Positions 25,488 to 33,881 of a stretch of 46,832 nucleotides of DNA are shown here, piece by piece. The first letter of the stretch is position 1. Every line of letters begins with the position of its first letter. Origin of the DNA: Clostridia bacterium (GTDB lineage Bacteria; Bacillota; Clostridia; Christensenellales; Borkfalkiaceae); contig JAFTHW010000003.1 in assembly GCA_017457225.1 (NCBI GenBank), positions 1-46,832 on the forward strand, written 5' to 3'. The notes below the pieces were generated by a model. The model ran no database searches and was not told where the DNA came from. It was given only the letters and a program-made list of their open reading frames with translations. Made by a program: the position numbers and the translations under genes.

Positions 25488-26789
25488 ATGCGCCGATTGC
25501 CCGAAGCATTTATCTCAGAAATGAAAAAGCAGCTTCCCGAAACCGAGTGGGAGGCTTTTTTTGCCATCTATGAAAATCCACCCAAAAAAGGCGTGCGGTT
25601 GAACGTATTGAAAGGGGGCAGGGACGAGTTGAAGTCCGTTTTGCCCTTTTTAAAAGAGCCTGTTCCCTGGGAGGAAAACGGTTTTTACGTGGAGGAGGAA
25701 AAGGTGGGCGGCTCGCCGTATCATTTCGCGGGGATTTTCTATTCCCAAGAGCCGTCGGCAATGTCCGCCGCTCCGCTTTTGGAAGTCAAACAAGGGGAAA
25801 GAGTGTTAGATCTTTGTTCCGCGCCCGGCGGAAAGGGAACGCAGCTTGCCTGCGCTTTAAACGGCGAGGGGCTGATCGTTCTCAACGAGCCCGTGCAATC
25901 CCGAGCAAAGATCCTTTCGCAAAACGTGGAGAGAATGGGGATTCGCAATGCGGTCGTGTTAAACGAATACCCCGAAACGCTGTCCGAAAAGTTCGGCGGA
26001 TATTTCGATAAGATTTTGATTGACGCGCCCTGTTCGGGCGAGGGAATGTTCCGAAAGAACGCCGAAGCGGCGCTTGGGGAATGGAGTTTAGAGAACGTAG
26101 CGCTCTGCGCCAAACGTCAGGAATATATTCTCCGCGAGGGGACGAAAATGTTAAGGCAAGGCGGACGGCTCGTATATTCCACGTGTACCTTTTCGGAGTC
26201 GGAAGACGAAGGGCAGGTACGGAATTATTTACAAGAACACCCCGAAATGCGGCTTGTTTGGCAGGAGAAACTGTATCCCCACAAAATTGGGGGCGAGGGG
26301 CATTTTTGCGCTGTATTTGAAAAGACGGGCGAGGTGGAAACTGCGTACGTTCGGGAAATGAAAGAGTTCGCGCCCAAAGCCGCGCAGGACGCGTATAGAG
26401 CGTTTGAAAAGACCTGTCTTTCCACTCCGATCGAAAGTAAACTCCATTTGGCAGGCGAAACGCTGTATGCGCTCCCCGAGGGAGTATTCGATTGGAAAGG
26501 ATTAAAAACTCTTCGTGTGGGCGTGCGGTTGGGCGAATGGAAAGGCAGTCGCTTCGAGCCTTCTCATTCGTTGGCGATGGCGCTTAAAAGCGAGGAATGT
26601 AAAAACGTACTGTCGTTGTCTTGCGACGATATAAGGATAGAAAGTTATCTGCAAGGGGAACTGATCCGCGGGGAGGTTGCAAACGGTTGGTGCCTTGTGT
26701 GCGTGGACAACTTTCCGCTCGGTTGGGGAAAAGCCGTCAACGGCGCGGTTAAAAACCATTTCCCCAAAGGGTTACGGAAAATGCGTTGA
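25488..26789 (+). CDS. RsmF/YebU-like rRNA cytosine-C5 methyltransferase (433 aa)
   Basis: This is a NOL1/NOP2/Sun-family SAM-dependent RNA m5C methyltransferase. Motif I is DLCSAPGGKGTQLA (about 108-121). The catalytic Cys pair is C182 in DAPCSGEGMF and C233 in YSTCTFSESEDE. The C-terminal third (about 330-433) fits the PUA-like RNA-binding part of RsmF proteins, with the ending DNFPLGWGKAVNGAVKNHFPKGLRK. In E. coli RsmF acts at C1407 of 16S rRNA; the position here is not known. The ATG at 25488 follows taggag; a TTG one codon upstream is also possible. Confidence 0.9.
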   Translation: MRRLPEAFISEMKKQLPETEWEAFFAIYENPPKKGVRLNVLKGGRDELKSVLPFLKEPVPWEENGFYVEEEKVGGSPYHFAGIFYSQEPSAMSAAPLLEVKQGERVLDLCSAPGGKGTQLACALNGEGLIVLNEPVQSRAKILSQNVERMGIRNAVVLNEYPETLSEKFGGYFDKILIDAPCSGEGMFRKNAEAALGEWSLENVALCAKRQEYILREGTKMLRQGGRLVYSTCTFSESEDEGQVRNYLQEHPEMRLVWQEKLYPHKIGGEGHFCAVFEKTGEVETAYVREMKEFAPKAAQDAYRAFEKTCLSTPIESKLHLAGETLYALPEGVFDWKGLKTLRVGVRLGEWKGSRFEPSHSLAMALKSEECKNVLSLSCDDIRIESYLQGELIRGEVANGWCLVCVDNFPLGWGKAVNGAVKNHFPKGLRKMR

Positions 26790-26827
26790 GCAAACGAGGG
26801 AATCGAAAATTCTAAATACGTCAAAAG

Positions 26828-26858
26828 AAAAACACTCCGATTTTTTCGGAGTGTTTTT
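26828..26858. terminator. Bidirectional terminator between the methyltransferase and the large lipoprotein
   Basis: A 13-bp perfect stem (26828-26840 with 26846-26858) with A and T runs at both ends, between convergent genes. Confidence 0.92.
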
Positions 26859-26876
26859 CAATTCCTTTAAAATGGA

Positions 26877-29800
26877 TTATTTACGTTTTTTCGCGTTCTT
26901 TACGGAAGCCTGCGCCGTACGGTTTTTGCGTACGCGTTTTGCGATTCCGCGCGCTGCGAGGAGTACGATGACTAAGAGGAGAACTGCCGCTACGAGAATG
27001 GAGCTTGCAAGAAGCCATACGTTGATAGTGCTTTCCGTTTCCTCTTCGGAGCTATCGGTATCCGTATCGGTATCCGTTTGTGCGGCTACGTCTTTATCCG
27101 ACCAAGCGTAATCTGCGAATACTTCGTAGGAGTTGCCGTTTACAAGACGCAGGTACGCAATACCCTCGTCGTCGTTTTCGGAGGGAACGTATTCGTAGGG
27201 GTTGCCTACGCCGTTGTCGTCAAGCGTTTCATTGTAACGGAGATACTTCGCGTTGTCGTAATAGGAGAACGCCGATTTGAAATAGTTTTCGTTTTCCGTA
27301 TCGTCGGGGCTCACGAGTTCTTTCTTTTCGTCGGTCAAATTCTTCCAATTTGTTGCATCGAGCGTTCCTACGTTATAGGAGTCGATGAACACGTAAGAGC
27401 CTGCTGCAACGGATTCCGCCGATCTGGAACCGCTCCAAATTTCCAAACGGTAGTTCTTCGTTTCCGAACCTGCGTGGAGGTAGAACGTTACGGTCGCCCA
27501 AGCGCCGTTCGTATTTTCCACCGTGAAAGAGAGATCCGCGCTCGTCGTGGGTTGGAATCTAGGCGCGAGCGCCGTAACCGTGGACAAGCAGGTAACTTTC
27601 AAGGCAGGATTTCTATCGGACGTGGAGAATGCCGTCTTGGTCGCCGCATCGTAACCATAGTAAGCAATGCCGTCGTTGCCGTCGTTCTGCCAGTTGTCGT
27701 TATAATTATAGGAAGCGCCGCCTTCCGCTACGACGAGGTTGCCGTCTACGAGTTCGTAAGCCGTCAAGTTCGCGTAGTACGCATTCGCGTCGATCGTTAC
27801 GTTGTTTTCAGCCGCCCAAGTGGGGTTGACCTGATACAAGCCGTTGGAACGGAGATAGAACGCTACGTCTTTCTTCGCTACGAAACTGCTCGTCTTCGTG
27901 GGATCTTTCGCGCAAACGTTGCCGTTATCGTCGTACCAGTAGATCAAGTTTCTTGCAACCGAAAGGTTCTTGGAGTAGCTTTCGTCGTTCATATCGATCA
28001 AGGATACCGTTGCGCTTGCGTTCGTCTTAATGCGGAGCGATACCGCTTTGTAACCCGTAACCGCCGTGGAAGAACCGATATAACCGAAAGGCTTGGAAGC
28101 TGCTTCATTATAAATAACAAGGGGCTGGGTTGCGTTGCCGAAGATTTCCGCCCAGCTGGAGCCTACGCTGTCAAGCCAAGAGATATTCGTCTTATACGCG
28201 TCGTAATATTCTTTATTTAAAAGACCTGCGTTCGCATTGTTGTGGACTGCGTTGCTTGTACCGCCGACCAGCTTGCTGTCGTTGTAAATACCCGTGTAGT
28301 TCTTGGGATCTGCAAAGCCCGTCTTGATCGCGTCGGTAGGAACGTTTGCGGTCGTATCGAAGCCGCTGTCGCCCGTCGTGTCTTCCGTCGTATCGCCTAC
28401 GAGGGAAGTGCGAATGGTGTACGTGCCTGCCGTTGCGCAGTCGTATTCCATTTCACCGATGGTGTGCGCCTGGAAGCCGGCGAATGCCGCAAAGCCCGCT
28501 TTATAAGAGGTTTTAGCGATTCCGTCCGTCACGGTAGGGCCGAAGTTGAAAGAAAGCGTGAACGCTTTATCTTCGTCCGTATCGTTTTCTACGAATACGA
28601 AGCACTGTTTCCAACCGCCGTAGATATTTTCGTACGTTTCCGTCTCGCCTTCCAAATCCACCGTCGCAAGCGCGTCCGTATTGATGGAGGAAAGGGAGGT
28701 TTCGTTGCTCGCGCCCTGAGGATCGTTGACGTCGTACAAGTCGTGCAACGTAATGCCTGCGCCCGTGTAATTCGCCATATCCGACGTCTTCACAAAGAAG
28801 GAGAGAGCAAGATGCTGCCCGGGAGCTACGGTGATCGCTTTGTTCGATCTCGTCGTGGAATACGCCGTGCCCTCCGTGCTCATCAGCATCAGAACGTTGG
28901 TATTCAAAATATCGTTTGCGTAAAGGAACGAGTCGTCTTTGAGATAATTGTCGTAAACTTTCTTAAGGTATGTGTTGGATTCCGCCGCCGTAGCGATCGC
29001 CGCTGCGTTTGCGTAAACGCCGTTGACTGCAACGTCGTTCGTCATATCGAACGAGAAACCGTCGTATTTCGCCGTCGTTCCGTCGATTGCGGGATAGGAA
29101 GCGCCGTGCTTGTCTTCTTCGGTCGTGGGTTTCACGCTCAACTGCGCCGCGTTGTTATCGTAAAGAACGTTGGAGGGCTGGAAGTTGCCGTAGAAGTCAA
29201 GGGAGTACGTGGTCTTTGCCGCGTAAGCTTCCGAGGAAACGTCGAAGAGTTTCTTATCCGCTTCCGTATCGAATTTAACGTCCGCTGCCGCCGTTACCGC
29301 GGTGTCGTAAACGTCGTTGGAGATCTTTTCGCAAGTGATGTCGTCGAAGAACGCGTAGCCTTGTACGTATTCAAGACGGTTTTCACTCGCCGCTTGTCCA
29401 AGTCCGAGCACGATCTTGAACGTCGTGTCCGCAAAGGAAGAACCCTTGAGAAAGAAGCTGTATTTCACCCAACCGTTGTTCTCGTTCGTAGGATTCAACG
29501 TTTCGGTGTTGATGTTCTTGACTTCCATAACGTCCATCGTCTTTTCGCCGACGGAGTGAGTCAAGCGGATATACGCGCCCTTGCCGATCGCATCTTGCTC
29601 CGTACCGTCGGAAGAGGTGGAGTGCAGATCGCTCGTCTTTACCCAAACGGAGAAACGCGCGGACGTACCTGCTTCGACCGTAACGGTGGAGGAGGACGTA
29701 AGCTTTTGCGCTACGCCGATGCTGGCGAGCTTGGAAGTATAATAATTGTTGTGGATCATAAGGACTTTGGAATTGTAATCTTCGTCCTCGTCGCCTTCCA

Positions 29801-30359
29801 CGTACGAGTGCGTACGAGGGTTTTCACATTCGGGCAAGTCCTCGCTGTCCACGTTGAACGTTTCATAGAAAGAAAGTTCTTTGGAAATGGTCAGTTTGGA
29901 GTGGGAGCTGTCTTCTTTCCAAGCGTCGTAATACGCCAATTTTTCTTTGGTGGACAGGGTATCCCATTGCGCTTCCGCTTTGGATTCGTCTTTTACGAAC
30001 TCTTGAAGCTGCGCGTCGGTGAGATCGTAATCCTGCAACGTATCCCATTTTTCCGTCGCCGTATCGATGATACCGCTTGCGGATTTAGAGCCGCTAGTCG
30101 AGTCCGTCGATCTCGTCCAACCGGTAACGGACGTAACGATAGGGTTCAGACCGTCCTTGTCGTTAAAGGTCTCAAAACCCGCGTTGGTAATGATGTACGT
30201 ATCCTTTTCCGTTTGCGCGGAAGAGGAAGACGAGGACGAAGAAGAGGAAGAACTTCCGTCAGCCTTACATCCGACGAACGCGGATACCGAGCTTGCCATC
30301 AACGCCGCAAGGCAAAGGGCAAGGAATTTTTTCTTGTTGTGTCTGTCTGTCTTTTTCAT
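26877..30359 (-). CDS. Very large Ser-linker lipoprotein with a C-terminal membrane anchor (1160 aa)
   Basis: Function unknown. The N-terminus is a lipoprotein signal (KKKFLALCLAALMASSVSA) with the probable lipid-bearing C31 in FVGC, then a run of 12 Ser (about 36-47). The bulk is acidic, aromatic and Thr/Ser/Asn rich, with several blocks that look like beta-sandwich, carbohydrate-binding modules. Examples are NAGFETFNDKDGLNPIV near 59, SARFSVWVKTSDL near 238, HLALSFFVKTSDM near 521, and NGAWATVTFYLHAGSETKNYRLEIW near 952. The last about 50 residues hold a hydrophobic helix (NVWLLASSILVAAVLLLVIV) and a basic tail (RVRKNR...KNAKKRK). No catalytic motif is recognised and there is no LPXTG. A protein with both a lipid anchor and a C-terminal helix is unusual. 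The start follows aaggtgg. Confidence 0.75.
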   Translation of the reverse strand: MKKTDRHNKKKFLALCLAALMASSVSAFVGCKADGSSSSSSSSSSSSAQTEKDTYIITNAGFETFNDKDGLNPIVTSVTGWTRSTDSTSGSKSASGIIDTATEKWDTLQDYDLTDAQLQEFVKDESKAEAQWDTLSTKEKLAYYDAWKEDSSHSKLTISKELSFYETFNVDSEDLPECENPRTHSYVEGDEDEDYNSKVLMIHNNYYTSKLASIGVAQKLTSSSTVTVEAGTSARFSVWVKTSDLHSTSSDGTEQDAIGKGAYIRLTHSVGEKTMDVMEVKNINTETLNPTNENNGWVKYSFFLKGSSFADTTFKIVLGLGQAASENRLEYVQGYAFFDDITCEKISNDVYDTAVTAAADVKFDTEADKKLFDVSSEAYAAKTTYSLDFYGNFQPSNVLYDNNAAQLSVKPTTEEDKHGASYPAIDGTTAKYDGFSFDMTNDVAVNGVYANAAAIATAAESNTYLKKVYDNYLKDDSFLYANDILNTNVLMLMSTEGTAYSTTRSNKAITVAPGQHLALSFFVKTSDMANYTGAGITLHDLYDVNDPQGASNETSLSSINTDALATVDLEGETETYENIYGGWKQCFVFVENDTDEDKAFTLSFNFGPTVTDGIAKTSYKAGFAAFAGFQAHTIGEMEYDCATAGTYTIRTSLVGDTTEDTTGDSGFDTTANVPTDAIKTGFADPKNYTGIYNDSKLVGGTSNAVHNNANAGLLNKEYYDAYKTNISWLDSVGSSWAEIFGNATQPLVIYNEAASKPFGYIGSSTAVTGYKAVSLRIKTNASATVSLIDMNDESYSKNLSVARNLIYWYDDNGNVCAKDPTKTSSFVAKKDVAFYLRSNGLYQVNPTWAAENNVTIDANAYYANLTAYELVDGNLVVAEGGASYNYNDNWQNDGNDGIAYYGYDAATKTAFSTSDRNPALKVTCLSTVTALAPRFQPTTSADLSFTVENTNGAWATVTFYLHAGSETKNYRLEIWSGSRSAESVAAGSYVFIDSYNVGTLDATNWKNLTDEKKELVSPDDTENENYFKSAFSYYDNAKYLRYNETLDDNGVGNPYEYVPSENDDEGIAYLRLVNGNSYEVFADYAWSDKDVAAQTDTDTDTDSSEEETESTINVWLLASSILVAAVLLLVIVLLAARGIAKRVRKNRTAQASVKNAKKRK

Positions 30360-30438
30360 GTAACCACCTTCGGTTTGATTTTGTTTACTTTTTGATTTCG
30401 TTCGCGGAATATTTTTTGCGACTCTCGCCGAGCATAGA

Positions 30439-30466
30439 ATATTACGCTTCTTCTATTTTAATACAA
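30439..30466 (-). promoter_or_regulatory. Probable promoter of the large lipoprotein gene
   Basis: On the minus strand: TTGTAT (30461-30466), a 16-base spacer, and TAATAT (30439-30444). The leader is about 75 bases. Confidence 0.55.
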
Positions 30467-30593
30467 AATCGTTTCAGAAGCAAGCGTTTATGACTCGAAA
30501 AGCGAGAAAAAGTTTTATAAAATGAAAAAAATTGCGTAAAATATAGGTGAAAGAGGGCGGAGTTTTCCTCAGGGCGGCTTTCAGGAGGGATTT

Positions 30594-30965
30594 ATGGCGG
30601 ATGAGCGATCCAAAAATTGGCAAAGAGGAGTCTGCGGAGCGTTGGTCGGCGCGGCAAACAGTCTGTTCGGCGGCGGTGGGGGAATGATCGCTGTTCCTCT
30701 TTTGACAAAGGTCGGATTGCAGGAAAAACAAGCGCACGCAACGGCTATTTTGGTGATTTTGCCCATATCGCTTTTTTCCTTTTTTTTGTACGCTTTGCGT
30801 GGGTATTGTTCGCTGTCCGTGTTACTCCCCACGTCCATCGGAGTCACGGCAGGCGGCGCGGTCGGAGCTGGATTGCTGGGAAAATTACAGACGAAAACGG
30901 TCAATTTGATCTTCGCCGCCCTGCAGGTTTTGGCGGGAATTTTTCTGATTTTTTTCCGCTCCTGA
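30594..30965 (+). CDS. Half-length TauE/SafE (TSUP) membrane protein, first of a pair (123 aa)
   Basis: This resembles one half of a TauE/SafE-family transporter, a group linked to export or import of sulfite, sulfonates and other small anions. The marker is GALVGAANSLFGGGGGMIAVPLL (about 15-37), followed by three more hydrophobic segments and the KLQTKTVNLIFAALQVLAGI end. Full-length family members have about 250 residues made of two such repeats. The ATG at 30594 follows aggaggg. It lies 23 bases upstream of its partner, with which it probably forms a heterodimer. The substrate is unknown. Confidence 0.8.
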   Translation: MADERSKNWQRGVCGALVGAANSLFGGGGGMIAVPLLTKVGLQEKQAHATAILVILPISLFSFFLYALRGYCSLSVLLPTSIGVTAGGAVGAGLLGKLQTKTVNLIFAALQVLAGIFLIFFRS

Positions 30966-30988
30966 CAAACAGAAAAAGGAGGAAAAAG

Positions 30989-31363
30989 ATGTCGTTTTAT
31001 CTATATTTGTTGTTGGGTTTTTTGGGCGGAATCCCCGCCGGAATGGGAATGGGCGGCGGCACGGTCACGATTCCCCTTTTGACGTTGGTAGGGGGCGTGG
31101 AGCAGAAGATCGCCCAATGCGCCAACTTATTTTCCTTTTTGCCGATGAGTATCGGCGCGCTGAAAACGCACCGCGATAACGGACTTTTGAAGACGGAGGG
31201 GGTCGGGTTTATTATTTTACCGGCGCTCCTGTTTTCTATCGTGGGATCGCAGATTGCCGCAGGGACGAAAGACGGGACGCTCGCCAAGGCGTTCGGCGTG
31301 TTTTTGATCGGGCTTGCAATCGTGGGATTTTTGCGGGAAAAAAAGAAAACCGAAATAAAGTAA
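30989..31363 (+). CDS. Half-length TauE/SafE (TSUP) membrane protein, second of a pair (124 aa)
   Basis: The second half-size TSUP protein begins MSFYLYLLLGFLGGIPAGMG and carries the GMGMGGGTVTIPLL repeat signature (about 18-31), then three helices and a Lys-rich end (REKKKTEIK). The start at 30989 follows aaaggagg. A longer in-frame reading from 30617 would overlap the first gene and is not credible. It may work with the preceding gene as a two-part transporter. Confidence 0.8.
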   Translation: MSFYLYLLLGFLGGIPAGMGMGGGTVTIPLLTLVGGVEQKIAQCANLFSFLPMSIGALKTHRDNGLLKTEGVGFIILPALLFSIVGSQIAAGTKDGTLAKAFGVFLIGLAIVGFLREKKKTEIK

Positions 31364-31392
31364 AAGTATCAAAAACAGACGGGCAAAGAGAG

Positions 31393-31428
31393 AAATTGCG
31401 GAGAAAATCTCTGCGATTTTTTATTTTT
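31393..31428 (+). terminator. Terminator after the TauE/SafE pair
   Basis: A 12-bp stem with two G-T pairs (31393-31404 with 31408-31419), followed by a T-rich tract. Confidence 0.75.
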
Positions 31429-31525
31429 TCGAAAAGAGATTGAATAAATTGCACAAAAAAAATGGAAAACAAAGTCGAAAAAGAAAAAAAATTTAAAAAA
31501 ATGACAAAAATTTTTCAAAAGGGTA

Positions 31526-31554
31526 TTTACAAAACAGTTTTTATGTGGTAAACT
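31526..31554 (+). promoter_or_regulatory. Sigma-A promoter of the ppx/gppA gene
   Basis: TTTACA at 31526-31531, a 17-base spacer, and TAAACT at 31549-31554. Confidence 0.75.
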
Positions 31555-31581
31555 ATGGGAAAAATAAAGTAGTAAGTAGCA

Positions 31582-31644
31582 GGGCGTATCTCAAAGGGAA
31601 TAAGGAACGCCCGACTTTCCGTAAAGCGGAAATCGTATTTACGA
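31582..31644 (+). promoter_or_regulatory. Hairpin-rich leader of ppx/gppA
   Basis: The 100-base leader contains GGGCGT/ACGCCC (31582-31587 with 31607-31612), TTTCCG/CGGAAA (31616-31621 with 31627-31632) and CGT/ACG (31634-31636 with 31641-31643). There is no T-tailed terminator. The role is unknown. Confidence 0.35.
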
Positions 31645-31662
31645 AAAGACGAGGTAAAAACA

Positions 31663-33174
31663 GTGGAAAAAATAGGTATTATTGATTTAGGTTCAAACAC
31701 GGCGCGGTTGTTGATCGTGGAGATGTTTACCGACGGGCATTATATGGTCGTCGACGAATTGAAAGAAAGCGTGCGGCTCGGACAAGATATGGACAGGGAC
31801 GGATTTTTGAAGCCCCAGCGTATTGCGGAAACCATTAAGACGTTGAAAATGTTCAAGAGGCTCTGCGACGCGAGCGGTGTGGAACGCATTATAGCGGTGG
31901 GCACGGCGGCGGTACGCCGCGCGAAGAACCAACGCTCGTTCCTCGACGAAATTCAGGTCAGCTGTAACATTACGATCCGCGTACTCACCGAAGAAGAAGA
32001 GGCAATCCTTGTCTATCGCGGGGTCATCAATTCGATGGACATTCCCAAAGGCATTATTTTAGAGATCGGCGGCGGAAGCACGAAGATTGTGTACTATAAC
32101 CGTAGAAACTTGCTCCATTACTCGGTATTGCCGTTTGGGGCGGTAACGCTCACCGATTTGTTCGCGAGCGAGCCCGATACCAAAAAGGCGGCGGAACAGG
32201 TGGAGGAGTTCTTCACCGAACAGCTTAAAAAATTGGATTGGTTGCAAGAAGTGGACGCGGAAACGCAAATGATCGGCGTAGGCGGCTCGTTCCGAAATTT
32301 GTTCAAGATCAGCAAGCTGGTCAGAAAATATCCCATCGACACGCCGCATAATTATCATTTGGAAACGGAAGATTTTATCGGCACGTACGATATGCTCCGC
32401 GCGCTTGACGTAGACAAGAGAAAGAAGATCAAAGGGCTCACGCCGTCGAGAGCAGATATTATGCCCGCGGCGCTCGCAATCGTGAAATCGTTCGTAACGT
32501 ATATGAATATTCAGTCGTTTACGCTCAGCAACTGCGGTTTGCGCGAGGGATTGATGATCAATCAGGCGTTACCCATCACGCAGGAAAAGCCGTTATCCGA
32601 CGTACTCAATTATTCGCTCGACAAGCTGGTGCGTTACTACGATTGCGACGTGAAGCACGTAGAGCACGTGTTGACGTTGTCGGTACAGTTGTTTAAACAG
32701 CTCCGCGTGTTGCATAAATTCTCCCGTCAGTATTTGAAAGTATTAAAGATTGCAGCAACGTTGCACGATATCGGAAGAAAGGTGCAATATTACCATCACG
32801 CGCGCCATAGCTGGTATATGGTACTCGGCTCGTCTATCTACGGCGCGACGCACAGAGAGATCGTGTTGGCGGCGTTCGTGGCGGGCTGTCACAACAGGGA
32901 AGACGTGCCTATGCACGATTGGATGAAATATAAAGACGTCGTGCTGGAAGAGGATCTTGACGCGGTGAAAAAGCTGGGAGTTCTGCTCCGCATTGCAGAG
33001 AGTTTGGATAGAACGCAATGCGGGGTCGTCAAAGGCGTGAACTGCGACGTACTCGGCGACGCCGTGATTATGAAAACGGAAGTCGAGGGCGACGCGGCTT
33101 TGGAAATCCGCGACGCAAGCGCAGCGAATCCCGAATTCAAGAAAGCGTTTAAGAAAAATCTTGAAATTTTGTAA
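31663..33174 (+). CDS. ppx: Ppx/GppA phosphatase with HD domain (503 aa)
   Basis: This is an exopolyphosphatase or pppGpp phosphatase of the ASKHA fold. The phosphate-1 loop is IGIIDLGSNTARLLI (4-18), with AVGTAAVRRAKN near 83-94 and the phosphate-2 loop ILEIGGGSTKIVYY near 130-143. The HD part begins after about residue 320, with LHDIGRK near 366-372. The ending resembles family members that act on polyphosphate. It starts with GTG at 31663 after gaggt. Whether it acts on polyphosphate or on the alarmone pppGpp cannot be decided from sequence. No ppk is seen nearby. Confidence 0.92.
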   Translation: MEKIGIIDLGSNTARLLIVEMFTDGHYMVVDELKESVRLGQDMDRDGFLKPQRIAETIKTLKMFKRLCDASGVERIIAVGTAAVRRAKNQRSFLDEIQVSCNITIRVLTEEEEAILVYRGVINSMDIPKGIILEIGGGSTKIVYYNRRNLLHYSVLPFGAVTLTDLFASEPDTKKAAEQVEEFFTEQLKKLDWLQEVDAETQMIGVGGSFRNLFKISKLVRKYPIDTPHNYHLETEDFIGTYDMLRALDVDKRKKIKGLTPSRADIMPAALAIVKSFVTYMNIQSFTLSNCGLREGLMINQALPITQEKPLSDVLNYSLDKLVRYYDCDVKHVEHVLTLSVQLFKQLRVLHKFSRQYLKVLKIAATLHDIGRKVQYYHHARHSWYMVLGSSIYGATHREIVLAAFVAGCHNREDVPMHDWMKYKDVVLEEDLDAVKKLGVLLRIAESLDRTQCGVVKGVNCDVLGDAVIMKTEVEGDAALEIRDASAANPEFKKAFKKNLEIL

Positions 33175-33180
33175 CGAAAC

Positions 33181-33225
33181 AAGCCGCGTTTTTAACGAAA
33201 AAGAAAGACGCGGCTTCTTTTCTTT
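33181..33225 (+). terminator. Terminator of ppx/gppA
   Basis: AAGCCGCGT/ACGCGGCTT (33181-33189 with 33208-33216) followed by cttttcttttt. Confidence 0.85.
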
Positions 33226-33280
33226 TTTACAAGGAGAGTTCTACGGCTCGTAAACAGCGGTCTTTCAAGTGGAGTGTATT

Positions 33281-33844
33281 ATGGAATGGATTTTGGCGAG
33301 CGCTTCTCCGCGTCGACGGGAGTTGCTGGGCGATTTGATTGAAAAATTTGAGATTATTCCCGCGAAAGGGGAAGAAACGGCGCCCGAGAGCTGTACGGTG
33401 GAGGAGTTGGTCAAAACGCTTGCAAGACAAAAGGCGGAAGAGGTCGCTTCGTTGCCCCGCGCGGCGGGGAAAGCGGTACTCGGCGCGGACACGGTAGTGG
33501 CTTTCAACGGAACGGTGCTCGGCAAACCCAAAGACGAAGAGGACGCGATCGCGATGTTGTCGGCGTTGTCGGGGAACGTACACGAAGTCTATACGGGCGT
33601 ATGCGTGTGTTTTCCCGAACAGAACGGAGAGCGGGAGATCGTAACGAGGGCGGAGCGTACCGAAGTCGTGTTTGAAACGTTATCCAAAGAGCAGATTGAG
33701 GCGTACGTAGCGACAGGCTCGCCGATGGATAAAGCGGGGGCGTACGGAATTCAGGACGGCGGCTTGGTCAAGAAGATCATCGGCAGTTTTTCCAACGTCG
33801 TGGGGCTTCCGATTGAGTTGTGTGAAAAGATAATAAAACGGTAA
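33281..33844 (+). CDS. maf: Maf-family nucleotide pyrophosphatase (187 aa)
   Basis: Maf proteins hydrolyse dTTP, UTP and modified nucleotides, and in Bacillus Maf affects septum formation. Motifs are LASASPRRRELL (4-15), VLGADTVVAF near 67-76, HEVYTGVCV near 103-111, and the C-terminal DKAGAYGIQDGG near 150-161. The ATG at 33281 is preceded by ggag; a GTG four codons upstream is less likely. In Bacillus the neighbours are radC and mreBCD; here an MreB-like gene follows directly, with radC absent. Confidence 0.95.
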   Translation: MEWILASASPRRRELLGDLIEKFEIIPAKGEETAPESCTVEELVKTLARQKAEEVASLPRAAGKAVLGADTVVAFNGTVLGKPKDEEDAIAMLSALSGNVHEVYTGVCVCFPEQNGEREIVTRAERTEVVFETLSKEQIEAYVATGSPMDKAGAYGIQDGGLVKKIIGSFSNVVGLPIELCEKIIKR

Positions 33845-33852
33845 AGGTGGCA

Positions 33853-33869
33853 GGCAGGTACGCATTGAA
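33853..33869 (+). repeat. Copy of the recurring word ggcaggtaygcrttgaa
   Basis: GGCAGGTACGCATTGAA lies between maf and the MreB-like gene; compare 20319-20335 and, in looser form, 203-219. Confidence 0.4.
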
Positions 33870-33881
33870 AGGTGGTGTAAG

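Noticed and set aside
32700-32830. Separate HD-domain gene after ppx
   Set aside because: The HD motif is in frame with the Ppx domain and is the normal second half of this protein family.
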